Assembly: GCA_029846755.1 (NCBI GenBank)
Contig: JARWBI010000002.1
Span: 248,001-312,000 of the forward strand
Direction of reading: 5' to 3'
DNA from: Falsirhodobacter flavus
GTDB taxonomy: Bacteria > Pseudomonadota > Alphaproteobacteria > Rhodobacterales > Rhodobacteraceae
Length of the DNA: 64,000 nt
The notes under the pieces were generated by a model that saw only the letters and a list, made by a program, of their open reading frames with translations, was not told the origin of the DNA and ran no database searches. Shown piece by piece: positions 51,027 to 60,366 of the stretch; the stretch's first letter is position 1; each line of letters begins with the position of its first letter. Made by a program: the position numbers and the translations under genes.

Positions 51027-51646
51027 ACCGGCTGTCCTTCACATGGGCCCGCCTGCGCCGGGACGAGGGCAGGCTGGCCGCCCTGTCGGTGCCGCAATCC
51101 GAACTGCTGGCCGACTATGCGGGCCGCCGCGTCGCGTTGATCGGCAATGCCCGCGGCCTTGCCGACGCCCGCTTTGGCGAGATGATCGAGACAGCCGATC
51201 TGGTCGTCCGCATCAACCGCGCACCGAAGCCCTTCGCCCATTCCCATGGCGCGCGTACCGATCAGCTGGCCTTGGCCGTCGCGCTGGACGCGGCGAAGCT
51301 GGACGCGCTGAAGACCGGGCGCGTGCTGTGGATGTCGCATAAACGCAAGCGTCTGCCCTGGCATGTCGCAAGCCGCCGCGGCTTCTATCTGCACCCGCAG
51401 GCCGACTACGAACGGCTGATGGCGGCGCTTGGATCGCAGCCTACCACGGGGGCGATGATGATCGACCTTCTGGCCCGTTCGAAGGCGGCGCGGATCGACC
51501 TTTACGGCTTCGACTTCTTCGCCACCCTGTCGCTGACCGGCAGCCGCACCGCCGAACAGGTGCCCCACGATTTCAACGCCGAGGCGGCTTGGGTCCATGC
51601 CCTGATCGCCCGAGACCCGCGTTTCCGCCTGCATTCCCACGGATAA
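51023..51646 (+). CDS. Glycosyltransferase family 29 (sialyltransferase-like)
   Basis: A 207-residue protein with the GT29 pattern otherwise known from animal sialyltransferases and some bacteria. The large motif is RRVALIGNARGLADARFGEMIETADLVVRINRAP. The small motif region is QPTTGAMMIDLLARSKAARIDLYGFDFF, and the terminal histidine motif is VPHDFNAEAAWVHAL. No membrane anchor. It probably transfers a nonulosonic or Kdo-like acid onto LPS or capsule together with the GT4 enzyme encoded just before. The donor is unknown. Confidence 0.82.
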   Translation: MNRLSFTWARLRRDEGRLAALSVPQSELLADYAGRRVALIGNARGLADARFGEMIETADLVVRINRAPKPFAHSHGARTDQLALAVALDAAKLDALKTGRVLWMSHKRKRLPWHVASRRGFYLHPQADYERLMAALGSQPTTGAMMIDLLARSKAARIDLYGFDFFATLSLTGSRTAEQVPHDFNAEAAWVHALIARDPRFRLHSHG

Positions 51647-51710
51647 ACCTTCCCCCCAAGCGCCACTTACGTTAAGGGGGTCCGGTCGTTTTGACATGGA
51701 GGACCCCTGA

Positions 51711-52733
51711 ATGGGCTATAAAGTCGTCGTCGCGGGTGCCACGGGCAACGTGGGCCGCGAAATGCTGAACATCCTCGCCGAGCGCGAGTTTCCTGTGGAT
51801 GAGATCGCAGCACTGGCCTCGCGCCGCTCGATCGGAACCGAGGTCAGCTTCGGCGACAAGACCATTACGACAAAGGATCTGGATACGTTCGACTTCGCCG
51901 GCTGGGACATCGCCCTGTTCGCCGTCGGTTCGGACGCGACCAAGATCTATGCCCCCAAGGCCGCTGCGGCGGGCTGCGTGGTGATCGACAACTCCTCGCT
52001 CTATCGCTACGACCCGGCGGTGCCGCTGGTCGTGCCGGAGGTGAACGCCGAGGCGGTGGACGGCTATACCGCCAAGAACATCATCGCGAACCCCAACTGC
52101 TCGACCGCGCAAATGGTCGTCGCGCTGAAGCCGATCCATGACCGCGCGAAGATCAAGCGCGTCGTCGTCTCCACCTATCAGTCGGTTTCCGGCGCGGGGA
52201 AAGAGGGGATCGACGAGCTTTGGGACCAGACCAAGGGCCTTTACGTCCCGGGGCAAGAGGTCGCGCCGTCCAAGTTCACCAAGCAGATCGCCTTCAACGT
52301 GATCCCGCATATCGACGTCTTCCTCGACGATGGTTCGACCAAGGAAGAATGGAAGATGGTGGCCGAGACGAAGAAGATCCTCGACAAATCGATCAAGGTG
52401 ACCGCGACCTGCGTGCGCGTTCCCGTCTTCGTCGGCCATTCGGAATCGATCAACATCGAAACCGAAGAATTCCTCGACGAGGCCGAGGCCCGCGACATCC
52501 TGCGCGAAGCCCCCGGCATTCTGGTCGTCGATAAACGCGAGCCCGGCGGCTACATCACCCCGATCGAATGTGTCGGCGAATACGCGACCTACATCTCGCG
52601 CATCCGCCAGGACAGCACGATCGACAACGGTCTGAACCTGTGGTGCGTGTCCGACAACCTACGCAAGGGCGCCGCCCTGAACGCGGTGCAGATCGCCGAA
52701 GTTCTGGGCAAACGCTGCCTGAAGAAGGGCTGA
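51711..52733 (+). CDS. asd: Aspartate-semialdehyde dehydrogenase
   Basis: A 340-residue NADPH enzyme that reduces aspartyl phosphate to the semialdehyde used for lysine, methionine, threonine and, here, carboxynorspermidine synthesis. Features are VVVAGATGNVGREMLNILAERE, SRRSIGTEVSFG-like ASRRSIGTEVSFG, DNSSLYRYDPAVPLVVPEVN, the catalytic cysteine in IIANPNCSTAQMVVALKP, VVSTYQSVSGAGKEG and CVRVPVFVGHSESINIE with the active-site His. GGAGGA precedes ATG 51711. A strong terminator follows. Confidence 0.97.
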   Translation: MGYKVVVAGATGNVGREMLNILAEREFPVDEIAALASRRSIGTEVSFGDKTITTKDLDTFDFAGWDIALFAVGSDATKIYAPKAAAAGCVVIDNSSLYRYDPAVPLVVPEVNAEAVDGYTAKNIIANPNCSTAQMVVALKPIHDRAKIKRVVVSTYQSVSGAGKEGIDELWDQTKGLYVPGQEVAPSKFTKQIAFNVIPHIDVFLDDGSTKEEWKMVAETKKILDKSIKVTATCVRVPVFVGHSESINIETEEFLDEAEARDILREAPGILVVDKREPGGYITPIECVGEYATYISRIRQDSTIDNGLNLWCVSDNLRKGAALNAVQIAEVLGKRCLKKG

Positions 52734-52740
52734 CCGGCAG

Positions 52741-52763
52741 AGCGCCCTTCGGGGCGCTTTTTT
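52741..52763 (+). terminator. Rho-independent terminator after asd
   Basis: 7-bp stem (52741-52747 with 52752-52758), TTCG tetraloop and six T residues, 8 bases after the asd stop. Confidence 0.93.
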
Positions 52764-52783
52764 CCATCCCCGGGCGCCCATTA

Positions 52784-53266
52784 ATGCACTCGTCACCCGG
52801 AAGGCCCGACCTTTTGCATTACGCCAGATGTGCCCTGTTGTTCGCGCGGCCGATAATCCTGGGGATTGCGGTGAACCTCGTCGCATCGCCCTTGCAGGAA
52901 CAGTTGACCATCCAAGGGCGCGACTACCTGAACCAAACCGCATTTATCGACCCGACATCGACGGATGCGCCCGTCGCAATGGATGAAGGTTTTCATCGCG
53001 CTTCCCACCTGCTCGAATGGTTCTACAGGGCGAGCGTGGCCGTTGGGCTTATTGCCTGTGCCGCGCTCATTCCGCAAGGCGCATCCCTTCGTCACAAGAG
53101 CCATCTGCTCATGGCCGCTATCTACGGCTTTGTCGCGATCGCCCTGTTTGGAGGTGTCGGAAGGATGGGCTGGCCGGAATTTTTCGCCTGCCTGCTGGTC
53201 GGTGCGATTGCATCGGCACTGCTGATCGCCGCAAGAGAGCGGCAAGGACCTGCAGTGCCAATGTAG
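52784..53266 (+). CDS. Hypothetical membrane protein
   Basis: A 160-residue protein with about four hydrophobic segments: CALLFARPIILGIAVNLVA (about 14-33), SVAVGLIACAALIP (85-100), LLMAAIYGFVAIALFGGVG (108-128) and FFACLLVGAIASALLIAA (132-150). Between the first two lies a polar, probably periplasmic loop of about 45 residues (LQEQLTIQGRDYLNQTAF). The tail is charged. I do not recognise the family. Codon use is a little less GC-biased than in the neighbours. ATG 52784 follows the asd terminator without an obvious ribosome site. Confidence 0.6.
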   Translation: MHSSPGRPDLLHYARCALLFARPIILGIAVNLVASPLQEQLTIQGRDYLNQTAFIDPTSTDAPVAMDEGFHRASHLLEWFYRASVAVGLIACAALIPQGASLRHKSHLLMAAIYGFVAIALFGGVGRMGWPEFFACLLVGAIASALLIAARERQGPAVPM

Positions 53267-53278
53267 GCGCTGGCTGCG

Positions 53279-53926
53279 TCACACCGGCTTGAACGCCCGC
53301 GCTGCCGGGTCGAACTGTTCGATGGTTCCCTCGCCGATGTCGTTCCAGACGCCGTGCAGAGACAGGACCTCATCCTCGATCGCCTTGGCAACGAACGGGA
53401 AGGTCATGAGGTTTTCAAGGCTGACCAGAACCGCCTCGTTCTCCAGCGCGCGCAGGCGGGTTTCCTTGGGCATGTCCTTCACCCGCTCGTATCCCGGCTT
53501 CAGCAGGTCCATCCAGCGGCCGACGAAGCTGGTCTGCTCCTCCAGCGCGGGGGCGTTGCCTTCGCACATGTCGCAGCAGCCCTTGACGCCGCCGCAGTTC
53601 GAATGGCCCAGCACGACCACATGCGCGACCTTCAGCGCCGTCACCGCATATTCGATCGCAGCCGAGGTGCCGTGATAATCGCCGTCCGGGTTATAGGGCG
53701 GCACGAGGTTCGCGACGTTGCGGTGGATGAACAATTCGCCCGAATCCGCGCCGAAGATCGACGCCACATCCACGCGGCTGTCGCAGCAGGCGATGACCAT
53801 GGCACGGGGGTGCTGACCTTCCTGCGCCAACCGGCGGAACCATGCGCGATTGCCCTGATAGGTTGTCGCGCGCCATCCGTGGAAACGCTGCACCAGGTAA
53901 GAGGGGAGTGGAGTTGCTTTATCCAT
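53279..53926 (-). CDS. Beta-class carbonic anhydrase
   Basis: A 215-residue zinc enzyme interconverting carbon dioxide and bicarbonate. Zinc and catalytic residues are in MVIACCDSRVDVASIFGA (Cys and the Asp-Arg dyad) and VVVLGHSNCGGVKGCCD (His, Cys). GELFIHRNVANLVPPY and FDPAARAF complete the family pattern. Cytoplasmic, no signal peptide. ATG 53926 gives MDKATPLPSYLVQRF. Divergent from the small helical protein gene at 54076. Confidence 0.95.
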   Translation of the reverse strand: MDKATPLPSYLVQRFHGWRATTYQGNRAWFRRLAQEGQHPRAMVIACCDSRVDVASIFGADSGELFIHRNVANLVPPYNPDGDYHGTSAAIEYAVTALKVAHVVVLGHSNCGGVKGCCDMCEGNAPALEEQTSFVGRWMDLLKPGYERVKDMPKETRLRALENEAVLVSLENLMTFPFVAKAIEDEVLSLHGVWNDIGEGTIEQFDPAARAFKPV

Positions 53927-54075
53927 CGCTCGGTCCTTTTCGCAGTTGCAGCATCGGCATAGCCGCATATCCGTGTCAATTCGAGTGAAATCTCCGGGAA
54001 CCATCCGTGATATGGAACCTTTCCTTCAGCGGTTCGCGCGCAAGCTGCGGAATCGAAAACGGGAAGGGAGCGGAC

Positions 54076-54459
54076 ATGACGGCCATCATCTTCAAGCTGA
54101 CGCCACAGGATCACGTTGCCCATGACCCCGCGCCTATCGCGCGGATCTTTCGCGAAATGGACGCGGATTCCGCCGAAAAGGTCGTCAATCGCGCGTTGGG
54201 CGAGCTTGCGCTGTCGGTTGCGGCTCTGTCGAAACAGGTTGTCGCGTTCGAGCTGTCCGAGGTTCCGCGCCAGTTGCGCCGTGTCGCCCGCATGGCCGAT
54301 CATCTGGGCATGACGACGCTGGCCCATACGGCGCGCGATGCCGATTACTGTCTCGAACACGCAGATGCGACGGCGTTCGGCGCGGTCTGGGCGCGGATGC
54401 TGCGAATTGCCGGATCGCAGATCGCGGCGGGCGAGACACAGCGTGGACGCCGCGTCTGA
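54076..54459 (+). CDS. Small helical protein, function unknown
   Basis: A 127-residue, mostly alpha-helical protein: IARIFREMDADSAEKVVNRALGELALSVAALSKQV, then VPRQLRRVARMADHLGMTTLAHTARDADYCLEH and AFGAVWARMLRIAGSQIA. The arrangement of helices, with a conserved-looking His/Arg-rich third helix, recalls HPt-like four-helix domains, but the histidine context (LAHTARDA) is not a standard phosphotransfer motif. GGGAGCGG precedes ATG 54076. No functional call can be made. Confidence 0.72.
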   Translation: MTAIIFKLTPQDHVAHDPAPIARIFREMDADSAEKVVNRALGELALSVAALSKQVVAFELSEVPRQLRRVARMADHLGMTTLAHTARDADYCLEHADATAFGAVWARMLRIAGSQIAAGETQRGRRV

Positions 54460-54520
54460 GGGTCTTGCAGCCGCCGGTCAAAGGGCTAGGCTCTGCCCCG
54501 CAGACAGCCGGAGCCTGACG

Positions 54521-55891
54521 ATGGACCTTGCCATTTCCGCCCCTTCCGCCGAATCCCGGCCCGTTCACGCCGTGGCATCGGACGATCTGGAAAGCTGGCT
54601 CGCCGCGCGGCCGGAGGCCGAGGCAAACTGGCTGCGCGGTAGCGGTTTCTCCGCCGCGCTTGGTGAAATTCGGCTGATCCCTGGCGCAGACGGTGCGCCC
54701 GCAGCAGCCGTCATCGGGCGCGGCACCGCCGCCGCCCGCCGCCGCACCCGCTTCGGCCTTGCCCCGGCAGGACAGCTCCCCCCCGGCGACTGGCACTTCG
54801 AGAATCTGCCCGAGGAGGAGCGCGACGAGGCTGCGCTGGCATGGCTTCTGGGCCAGTATCGTTTCGACCGCTACCGCAAATCTGCGGGGGACCGCGCACG
54901 GCTCAAGCTGCCCGACGATACGCAGGGCAGCGCCGTGCTGACCATGGCACGCGCCGAATACCTGACGCGGGATCTCATCAACACCCCCGCCAGCGACATG
55001 GGCCCGAAGGAGCTTGGGCACGCCGTCGCCTCGCTGGCCGAATGGCATGGCGCGACGCTGGAGGTGACGAAGGGCACGGCGCTGACGCAGGGCTTTCCCA
55101 TGATCCATGCCGTCGGCAAGGGGTCCACCCGCGCGCCGCGCCTTCTGGACATGCGGTGGGGCGAAGCGGGGCCGAAGCTGACGCTGGTCGGCAAGGGCGT
55201 CTGTTTCGACACCGGGGGCCTCGACATCAAGCCCGCCGCTGGAATGCTGCTGATGAAGAAGGACATGGGCGGCGCCGCGACCGTTCTGGGCCTTGCGCAG
55301 GCGATCATGGAACTGCGCCTGCCGCTGCGGCTGCGCGTGCTGATCCCGGCGGTGGAAAACGCGATCTCCGGCGATGCGATGCGGCCCAAGGACATCCTGA
55401 CCTCGCGCAAGGGCCTGACGGTCGAGGTGAACAACACCGACGCCGAAGGGCGGCTCGTGCTGGCCGATGCGCTGGCCTATGCCTGCGAGGATGCGCCGGA
55501 TCTGCTCGTGTCGATGGCGACGCTGACCGGGGCGGCGCGGGTTGCGGTGGGGCCGGACCTTGCGCCCTATTTCACCGACGACCCGGATGTCGCCGCCGCG
55601 CTGGAACGGGCCGCCGCCGCCGTGCGCGATCCCGTCTGGCGCCTGCCCTTCTGGGACGCCTACGAGCCGATGCTGGAGCCGGGGATCGCCGATCTGGACA
55701 ATGCGCCCTCTGGCGGATTCGCGGGGGCGATCACGGCCGCGCTGTTCCTGCGCCGCTTCACCGATGTGCGTTACGTCCATTTCGACATCTATGGCCACCA
55801 GCCCAGCGCCCAGCCGGGGCGCCCGCAAGGCGGCGCGGGCCAGGGCGCGCGCGCGATCCTGCGTGCCCTGCCGGACCTGCTGGGGATCTGA
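54521..55891 (+). CDS. Leucyl aminopeptidase family protein (M17)
   Basis: A 456-residue dizinc aminopeptidase that trims N-terminal residues from peptides. The catalytic domain has LTLVGKGVCFDTGGLDIKPAAGM (metal-binding Lys, Asp), MLLMKKDMGGAATVLG, VENAISGDAMRPKDIL and NNTDAEGRLVLADALAYA with the M17 signature NTDAEGRL. The N-terminal domain (1-130) is variable. Closest to the PepB/alphaproteobacterial M17 subgroup. ATG 54521 is preferred over longer frames. The NlpC/P60 gene follows after 2 bases. Confidence 0.93.
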   Translation: MDLAISAPSAESRPVHAVASDDLESWLAARPEAEANWLRGSGFSAALGEIRLIPGADGAPAAAVIGRGTAAARRRTRFGLAPAGQLPPGDWHFENLPEEERDEAALAWLLGQYRFDRYRKSAGDRARLKLPDDTQGSAVLTMARAEYLTRDLINTPASDMGPKELGHAVASLAEWHGATLEVTKGTALTQGFPMIHAVGKGSTRAPRLLDMRWGEAGPKLTLVGKGVCFDTGGLDIKPAAGMLLMKKDMGGAATVLGLAQAIMELRLPLRLRVLIPAVENAISGDAMRPKDILTSRKGLTVEVNNTDAEGRLVLADALAYACEDAPDLLVSMATLTGAARVAVGPDLAPYFTDDPDVAAALERAAAAVRDPVWRLPFWDAYEPMLEPGIADLDNAPSGGFAGAITAALFLRRFTDVRYVHFDIYGHQPSAQPGRPQGGAGQGARAILRALPDLLGI

Positions 55892-55893
55892 AG

Positions 55894-56703
55894 ATGGACC
55901 GCCGCACCACCCCCGCCACCAGCCGCATCGCCCATGCCTCGATGAAAGGGCGCACCGACCTGCCGCTGACCGAAGGGGAGCGCATGCAGGTCTCCGTCGC
56001 GCTGACCGATCTGCTGTCCGGCCCCTCGGGGCACCGGGAACGCCAGCTTGCGATGGGCGAAGGATTCACCGTGATCGAGGTGGACGGCACCCACGCCTTC
56101 GGCTTTTCCACTCGCGACGGCTACTGCGGCTATGTCAAACTGGTCCATCTGGAGCCGGACATCGCGCCGTCGCACTGGCTCGCCTTTCCCGCGACGCATC
56201 TCTATCCCGAGCCGAGCCTGAAATCGCGCGAAATCGAAAGCCTGACGATGGGCGCACGGCTGCGGGTGCTGGAGGATTTCGGCGACTGGGCGGAAACCAC
56301 CAAAGGATTCGTCTGGAAGGCGCATCTGCGTCCGGTCGGGGAATGGATGGCGGACCCCGTGGCAGTGGCGGAACGGTTCCTCGGCACGCCCTATCTGTGG
56401 GGCGGAAACAGCCGCGCGGGGATCGACTGTTCCGGGCTGGCGCAGATTTCGCAACTGGCCTGCGGGCGGGACTGTCCGGGCGACAGCGATCTGCAACAGA
56501 CGGTCGGAACGGCGGTTGCGGGCGATCCGATGCGGGGCGATCTGCTGTTCTGGAAGGGCCATGTCGCGCTGGCGATGGACGCGCGGCGGATCATCCATGC
56601 CACCGCCGCCTTCATGTCCGTGGTGGTCGAGGAAACCAACGCCGCTATCGCCCGGATCGAGGCGGCGGGCGGCGGCCCGGTCATCGCCCACCGCCGACCC
56701 TAG
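55894..56703 (+). CDS. NlpC/P60 family C40 peptidase with SH3-like domain
   Basis: A 269-residue putative cell-wall peptidase cleaving gamma-D-glutamyl-diaminopimelate bonds. Residues 25-145 form one or two bacterial SH3-like modules (VIEVDGTHAFGFSTRDGYCGYV, LRVLEDFGDWAETTKGFVW). The catalytic domain (150-269) has C179 in NSRAGIDCSGLAQ, H223 in LFWKGHVALAMD and a third polar residue H235 in RIIHATAAFMSVVVEE. No signal peptide is visible, so it may recycle murein peptides in the cytoplasm with the adjacent aminopeptidase. It follows that gene by 2 bases. Confidence 0.92.
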   Translation: MDRRTTPATSRIAHASMKGRTDLPLTEGERMQVSVALTDLLSGPSGHRERQLAMGEGFTVIEVDGTHAFGFSTRDGYCGYVKLVHLEPDIAPSHWLAFPATHLYPEPSLKSREIESLTMGARLRVLEDFGDWAETTKGFVWKAHLRPVGEWMADPVAVAERFLGTPYLWGGNSRAGIDCSGLAQISQLACGRDCPGDSDLQQTVGTAVAGDPMRGDLLFWKGHVALAMDARRIIHATAAFMSVVVEETNAAIARIEAAGGGPVIAHRRP

Positions 56704-57032
56704 TCGACGGGCCGGATCAGCTTTCGCTCCAGCACCCGCAGCACCTGCGCCAGATCGTGCCCCCGGCGCAGCACCTGCCCATCCATGCCGACGACCGAAT
56801 ACATCCCCTGCCGCGCACGCAGCTTGGGCCGCTTCTCGATCCGATACAGCGGATGTTCCGCGGTCCGCCGGAATACGGAAAACACAGCGAATTCGCGCAG
56901 CGACGAGATGCCATAGTCGCGCCATTCGCCCATCGCGACCATCCGGCCGTAAAGCGACAGGATCGTGCCAAGCTCGCGCCGGTCGAAGCTGATCTGTTCG
57001 GGCGCGGCAAAGGGGATCGGCGGCTGGATCAT
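56700..57032 (-). CDS. DUF2794 domain-containing protein
   Basis: A 110-residue protein of a family largely confined to alphaproteobacteria. The core is ISFDRRELGTILSLYGRMVAMGEWRDYGISSLREFAVFSVFRRTAEHPLYRIEKRPKLRARQGMYSVVG as a whole (only parts are diagnostic: LYGRMVAMGEWRDY and FRRTAEHPLYRIEK). Function unknown; the charged, compact sequence suggests a cytoplasmic protein. ATG 57032 gives MIQPPIPFAAPEQ. It ends in a 4-base overlap with the convergent NlpC/P60 gene. Confidence 0.88.
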   Translation of the reverse strand: MIQPPIPFAAPEQISFDRRELGTILSLYGRMVAMGEWRDYGISSLREFAVFSVFRRTAEHPLYRIEKRPKLRARQGMYSVVGMDGQVLRRGHDLAQVLRVLERKLIRPVD

Positions 57033-57190
57033 CCTTGGAAGTTTATGACGGCTTCGTGTCAAATCAAGCGGGGATGCACCGTCACAGATGCGCGATTTTT
57101 CGTGTGAAGGGCTTTGAACCCCCGCATCTTTCACGTTAAGAACCTTCCAGACAAACAGGCCCGACAAGCGGCCCGAACCGGAGGCTGGAC

Positions 57191-57706
57191 ATGAAATCCC
57201 TGATCGGCGGCGCCATGCTTGCCCTTGCCGCGACCGGCGCGTTCGCGCAGGAATCGACCAATCGCGTGGCGACCAAGACCGACTGGAGCGTTTTCACCGA
57301 AAACCAGCCCAGCAAGGAATGCTGGGGCGTTTCCAGCCCCAAGAACACCGTGAACACCCGTGATGGCCAACCGGCCGAGGTGCAGCGGTCCGACATCCTG
57401 CTGTTTGTCACCTTCCGCCCGGGCGCCGGCGCCGCGGGCGAGATTTCGTTCACCGGCGGCTACCCCTTCGCTCCGGGATCGAACGTCGAAATGAAGATCG
57501 ATTCGAACAGCTACAACCTGATGACCGACGGCGAATGGGCCTGGCCGGCAAGCTCGGGCGACGACGCGGCGATCCTCGCCTCGATGCGTCGCGGGTCCAG
57601 CGCCATCCTGACCGCACGCTCGGCACGCGGCACGCAGACGGTAGATACTTTCTCGCTCATGGGCTTCACTGCCGCCATGACCGAGGCCGAGAACCGCTGC
57701 AAGTAA
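57191..57706 (+). CDS. Invasion associated locus B (IalB)-like exported protein
   Basis: A 171-residue periplasmic protein with signal peptide MKSLIGGAMLALAATGAFA. The mature domain resembles the IalB family: TNRVATKTDWSVFTENQPSKECWGVSSP, LFVTFRPGAGAAGEISFTGGYPF and VEMKIDSNSYNLMTDGEWAW, with cysteines at both ends (KECWG and ENRCK) that may pair. IalB-type proteins are widespread in non-pathogenic Rhodobacterales, so invasion is only the historical name. GGAGG precedes the start. A terminator follows. Confidence 0.87.
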   Translation: MKSLIGGAMLALAATGAFAQESTNRVATKTDWSVFTENQPSKECWGVSSPKNTVNTRDGQPAEVQRSDILLFVTFRPGAGAAGEISFTGGYPFAPGSNVEMKIDSNSYNLMTDGEWAWPASSGDDAAILASMRRGSSAILTARSARGTQTVDTFSLMGFTAAMTEAENRCK

Positions 57707-57725
57707 GCCATGCGGCATGTGCAAG

Positions 57726-57754
57726 GCGCCCCGGCACAGTCCGGGGCGCTTTTG
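57726..57754 (+). terminator. Rho-independent terminator after the IalB-like gene
   Basis: 9-bp GC stem (57726-57734 with 57741-57749), six-base loop and TTTT. Confidence 0.9.
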
Positions 57755-57809
57755 CATTTAAATTTCCGCCCGGATCGCTTATATGCCTGCCTTCAGCCAA
57801 GGATTCGCC

Positions 57810-58988
<1,179 letters not shown>

Positions 58989-58989
58989 G

Positions 58990-59015
58990 GGAACCTTTAC
59001 GCTCCTGCCGCCGTT
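58990..59015 (+). promoter_or_regulatory. Sigma-EcfG-type promoter before the DUF2945 gene
   Basis: GGAAC (58990-58994), 18-base spacer ending in C, GTT (59013-59015). The DUF2945 ATG at 59024 is only 8 bases after the -10, so the transcript would be leaderless or nearly so. Confidence 0.6.
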
Positions 59016-59023
59016 CACGCGGC

Positions 59024-59239
59024 ATGGGCAAGTTTTCCAAAGGCGACACCGTTCACTGGAACTGGGGCAGTTCGACCGCCGAAGGGCAGGTCGAGGGCGT
59101 TTTCCCGCGCAAGGTCAGCCGCACGATCAAGGGCAAGAAGATCACCCGCAAGGGCACCAAGGCGAAACCCGCCTACTTGCTGAAACAGGAAGACGGCGGC
59201 AAGGTGCTGAAGCTGGAATCCGAACTCTCCAAGGCATGA
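59024..59239 (+). CDS. DUF2945 (hypervirulence-associated, TUDOR-like) small protein
   Basis: A 71-residue basic protein: FSKGDTVHWNWGSSTAEGQVEGVF, then KKITRKGTKAKPAYLLKQEDGGKVLKLESEL. This is the whole DUF2945 domain, a small beta-barrel related to TUDOR folds. Members are frequent in stress regulons; the binding partner is not known. It has a sigma-EcfG-type promoter directly upstream and no ribosome site. The last 4 bases overlap the YcaQ-like glycosylase gene, so the two are probably co-transcribed. Confidence 0.88.
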   Translation: MGKFSKGDTVHWNWGSSTAEGQVEGVFPRKVSRTIKGKKITRKGTKAKPAYLLKQEDGGKVLKLESELSKA

Positions 59240-60366
59240 TCCCGAACGCCGATGCCCGCCGCATCTTCCTGCACCGTCATGCGCTGACCCGGAACGCTCC
59301 GGGGCCGCTGGCCGGGTTGATCGACCGCATCGGCTTCGTCCAGCTTGACAGCATCAACACCGTCGAACGAGCCCATCACATGATCCTCTCCGCCCGTCTG
59401 CCGGGTTACAGGCCGGATCACCTTTCGCGCCTCTATGCCTCGGGCGGGCTGTTCGAGCATTGGACGCATGACGCCTCGGTCCTGCCGATCCACCTGTTCC
59501 CGCACTGGAAGCATCGTTTCGCCGCGGTCGAACAAAAGCGCGACAGATGGCCAAACCTGTCGCAGGCGCTGCTGGACGAGACGCTGGCCCATATCGCGGA
59601 ATGCGGCCCGGTCATGGCCGCCGATATGGGCGGCAACGAGCCGAAGAATTCCGGCGGCTGGTGGAACTGGCACCCGTCCAAGACCGCGCTGGAATGGCTG
59701 TGGCGCACGGGCCATCTGTCGATCAAGGGGCGGCAGGGTTTCCAGAAGATCTATGACCTGACCGAACGCGTGATCCCCAAGCCGTGGCGATCCGCCACCA
59801 CGACGCCGCAGGAGACGCTGGACTGGGCCTGCAATTCCGCGCTGGACCGGCTGGGCTTCGCCACCAGCGGCGAGATCGCGGCCTTCTGGCGCGCCGTCAC
59901 GCCCGCCGAGGCCGCCGACTGGTGCCGCGCCGCACTTCACCGGGGCGAGATCGCGGAAACCCGCGTCGAATCCGCCGATGGCACCCTGCGCCGCCACTAC
60001 ACGCGCGGCCCGCTGGACGCGCCCGATCCGCCCGGTCGCATCCGCATCCTGTCGCCCTTCGATCCGGCCCTGCGCGACCGCAGCCGGGCCGAGCGGCTGT
60101 TCGGTTTCCGCTATCGCATCGAGGTCTTCGTGCCCGAGGCGAAGCGCCAATACGGCTACTACGTCTTTCCGGTGATGGAGGGCGCGAACATCATCGGCCG
60201 CATCGACATGAAGCGGCAGGGCAGCCTGAACATCCGCGCCTTCTGGCCCGAGCCGGGCATCCGCATGGGCAAGCTGCGTCTGGCGCGGCTGGAGGCGGAA
60301 CTGGCCCGCACCGCCAGCAAGGTCGGCGCGACGGATCTTTCCTTCGCGCCCGACTGGCTGCGTTAG
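59236..60366 (+). CDS. YcaQ/AlkZ-like DNA glycosylase (HTH_42 family)
   Basis: A 376-residue winged-helix DNA glycosylase of the AlkZ/YcaQ family, which unhooks interstrand crosslinks and removes alkylated bases. The catalytic motif is FVQLDSINTVERAHHMILSARLPGY with the Q-x-D dyad, as in E. coli YcaQ. Other family segments are WTHDASVLPIHLFPHWKHRF, EWLWRTGHLSIKGRQGFQKIYDLTERV and RIRILSPFDPALRDRSRAERLFGFRYRIEVFVP as core regions. It overlaps the DUF2945 gene by 4 bases, so it may belong to the general stress response. Confidence 0.9.
   Translation: MIPNADARRIFLHRHALTRNAPGPLAGLIDRIGFVQLDSINTVERAHHMILSARLPGYRPDHLSRLYASGGLFEHWTHDASVLPIHLFPHWKHRFAAVEQKRDRWPNLSQALLDETLAHIAECGPVMAADMGGNEPKNSGGWWNWHPSKTALEWLWRTGHLSIKGRQGFQKIYDLTERVIPKPWRSATTTPQETLDWACNSALDRLGFATSGEIAAFWRAVTPAEAADWCRAALHRGEIAETRVESADGTLRRHYTRGPLDAPDPPGRIRILSPFDPALRDRSRAERLFGFRYRIEVFVPEAKRQYGYYVFPVMEGANIIGRIDMKRQGSLNIRAFWPEPGIRMGKLRLARLEAELARTASKVGATDLSFAPDWLR

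Noticed and set aside
54000-54075. EcfG-type promoter before the small helical protein gene
   Set aside because: Two GGAAC elements occur here, but the nearest GTT is only 13 bases away, too short for the motif.
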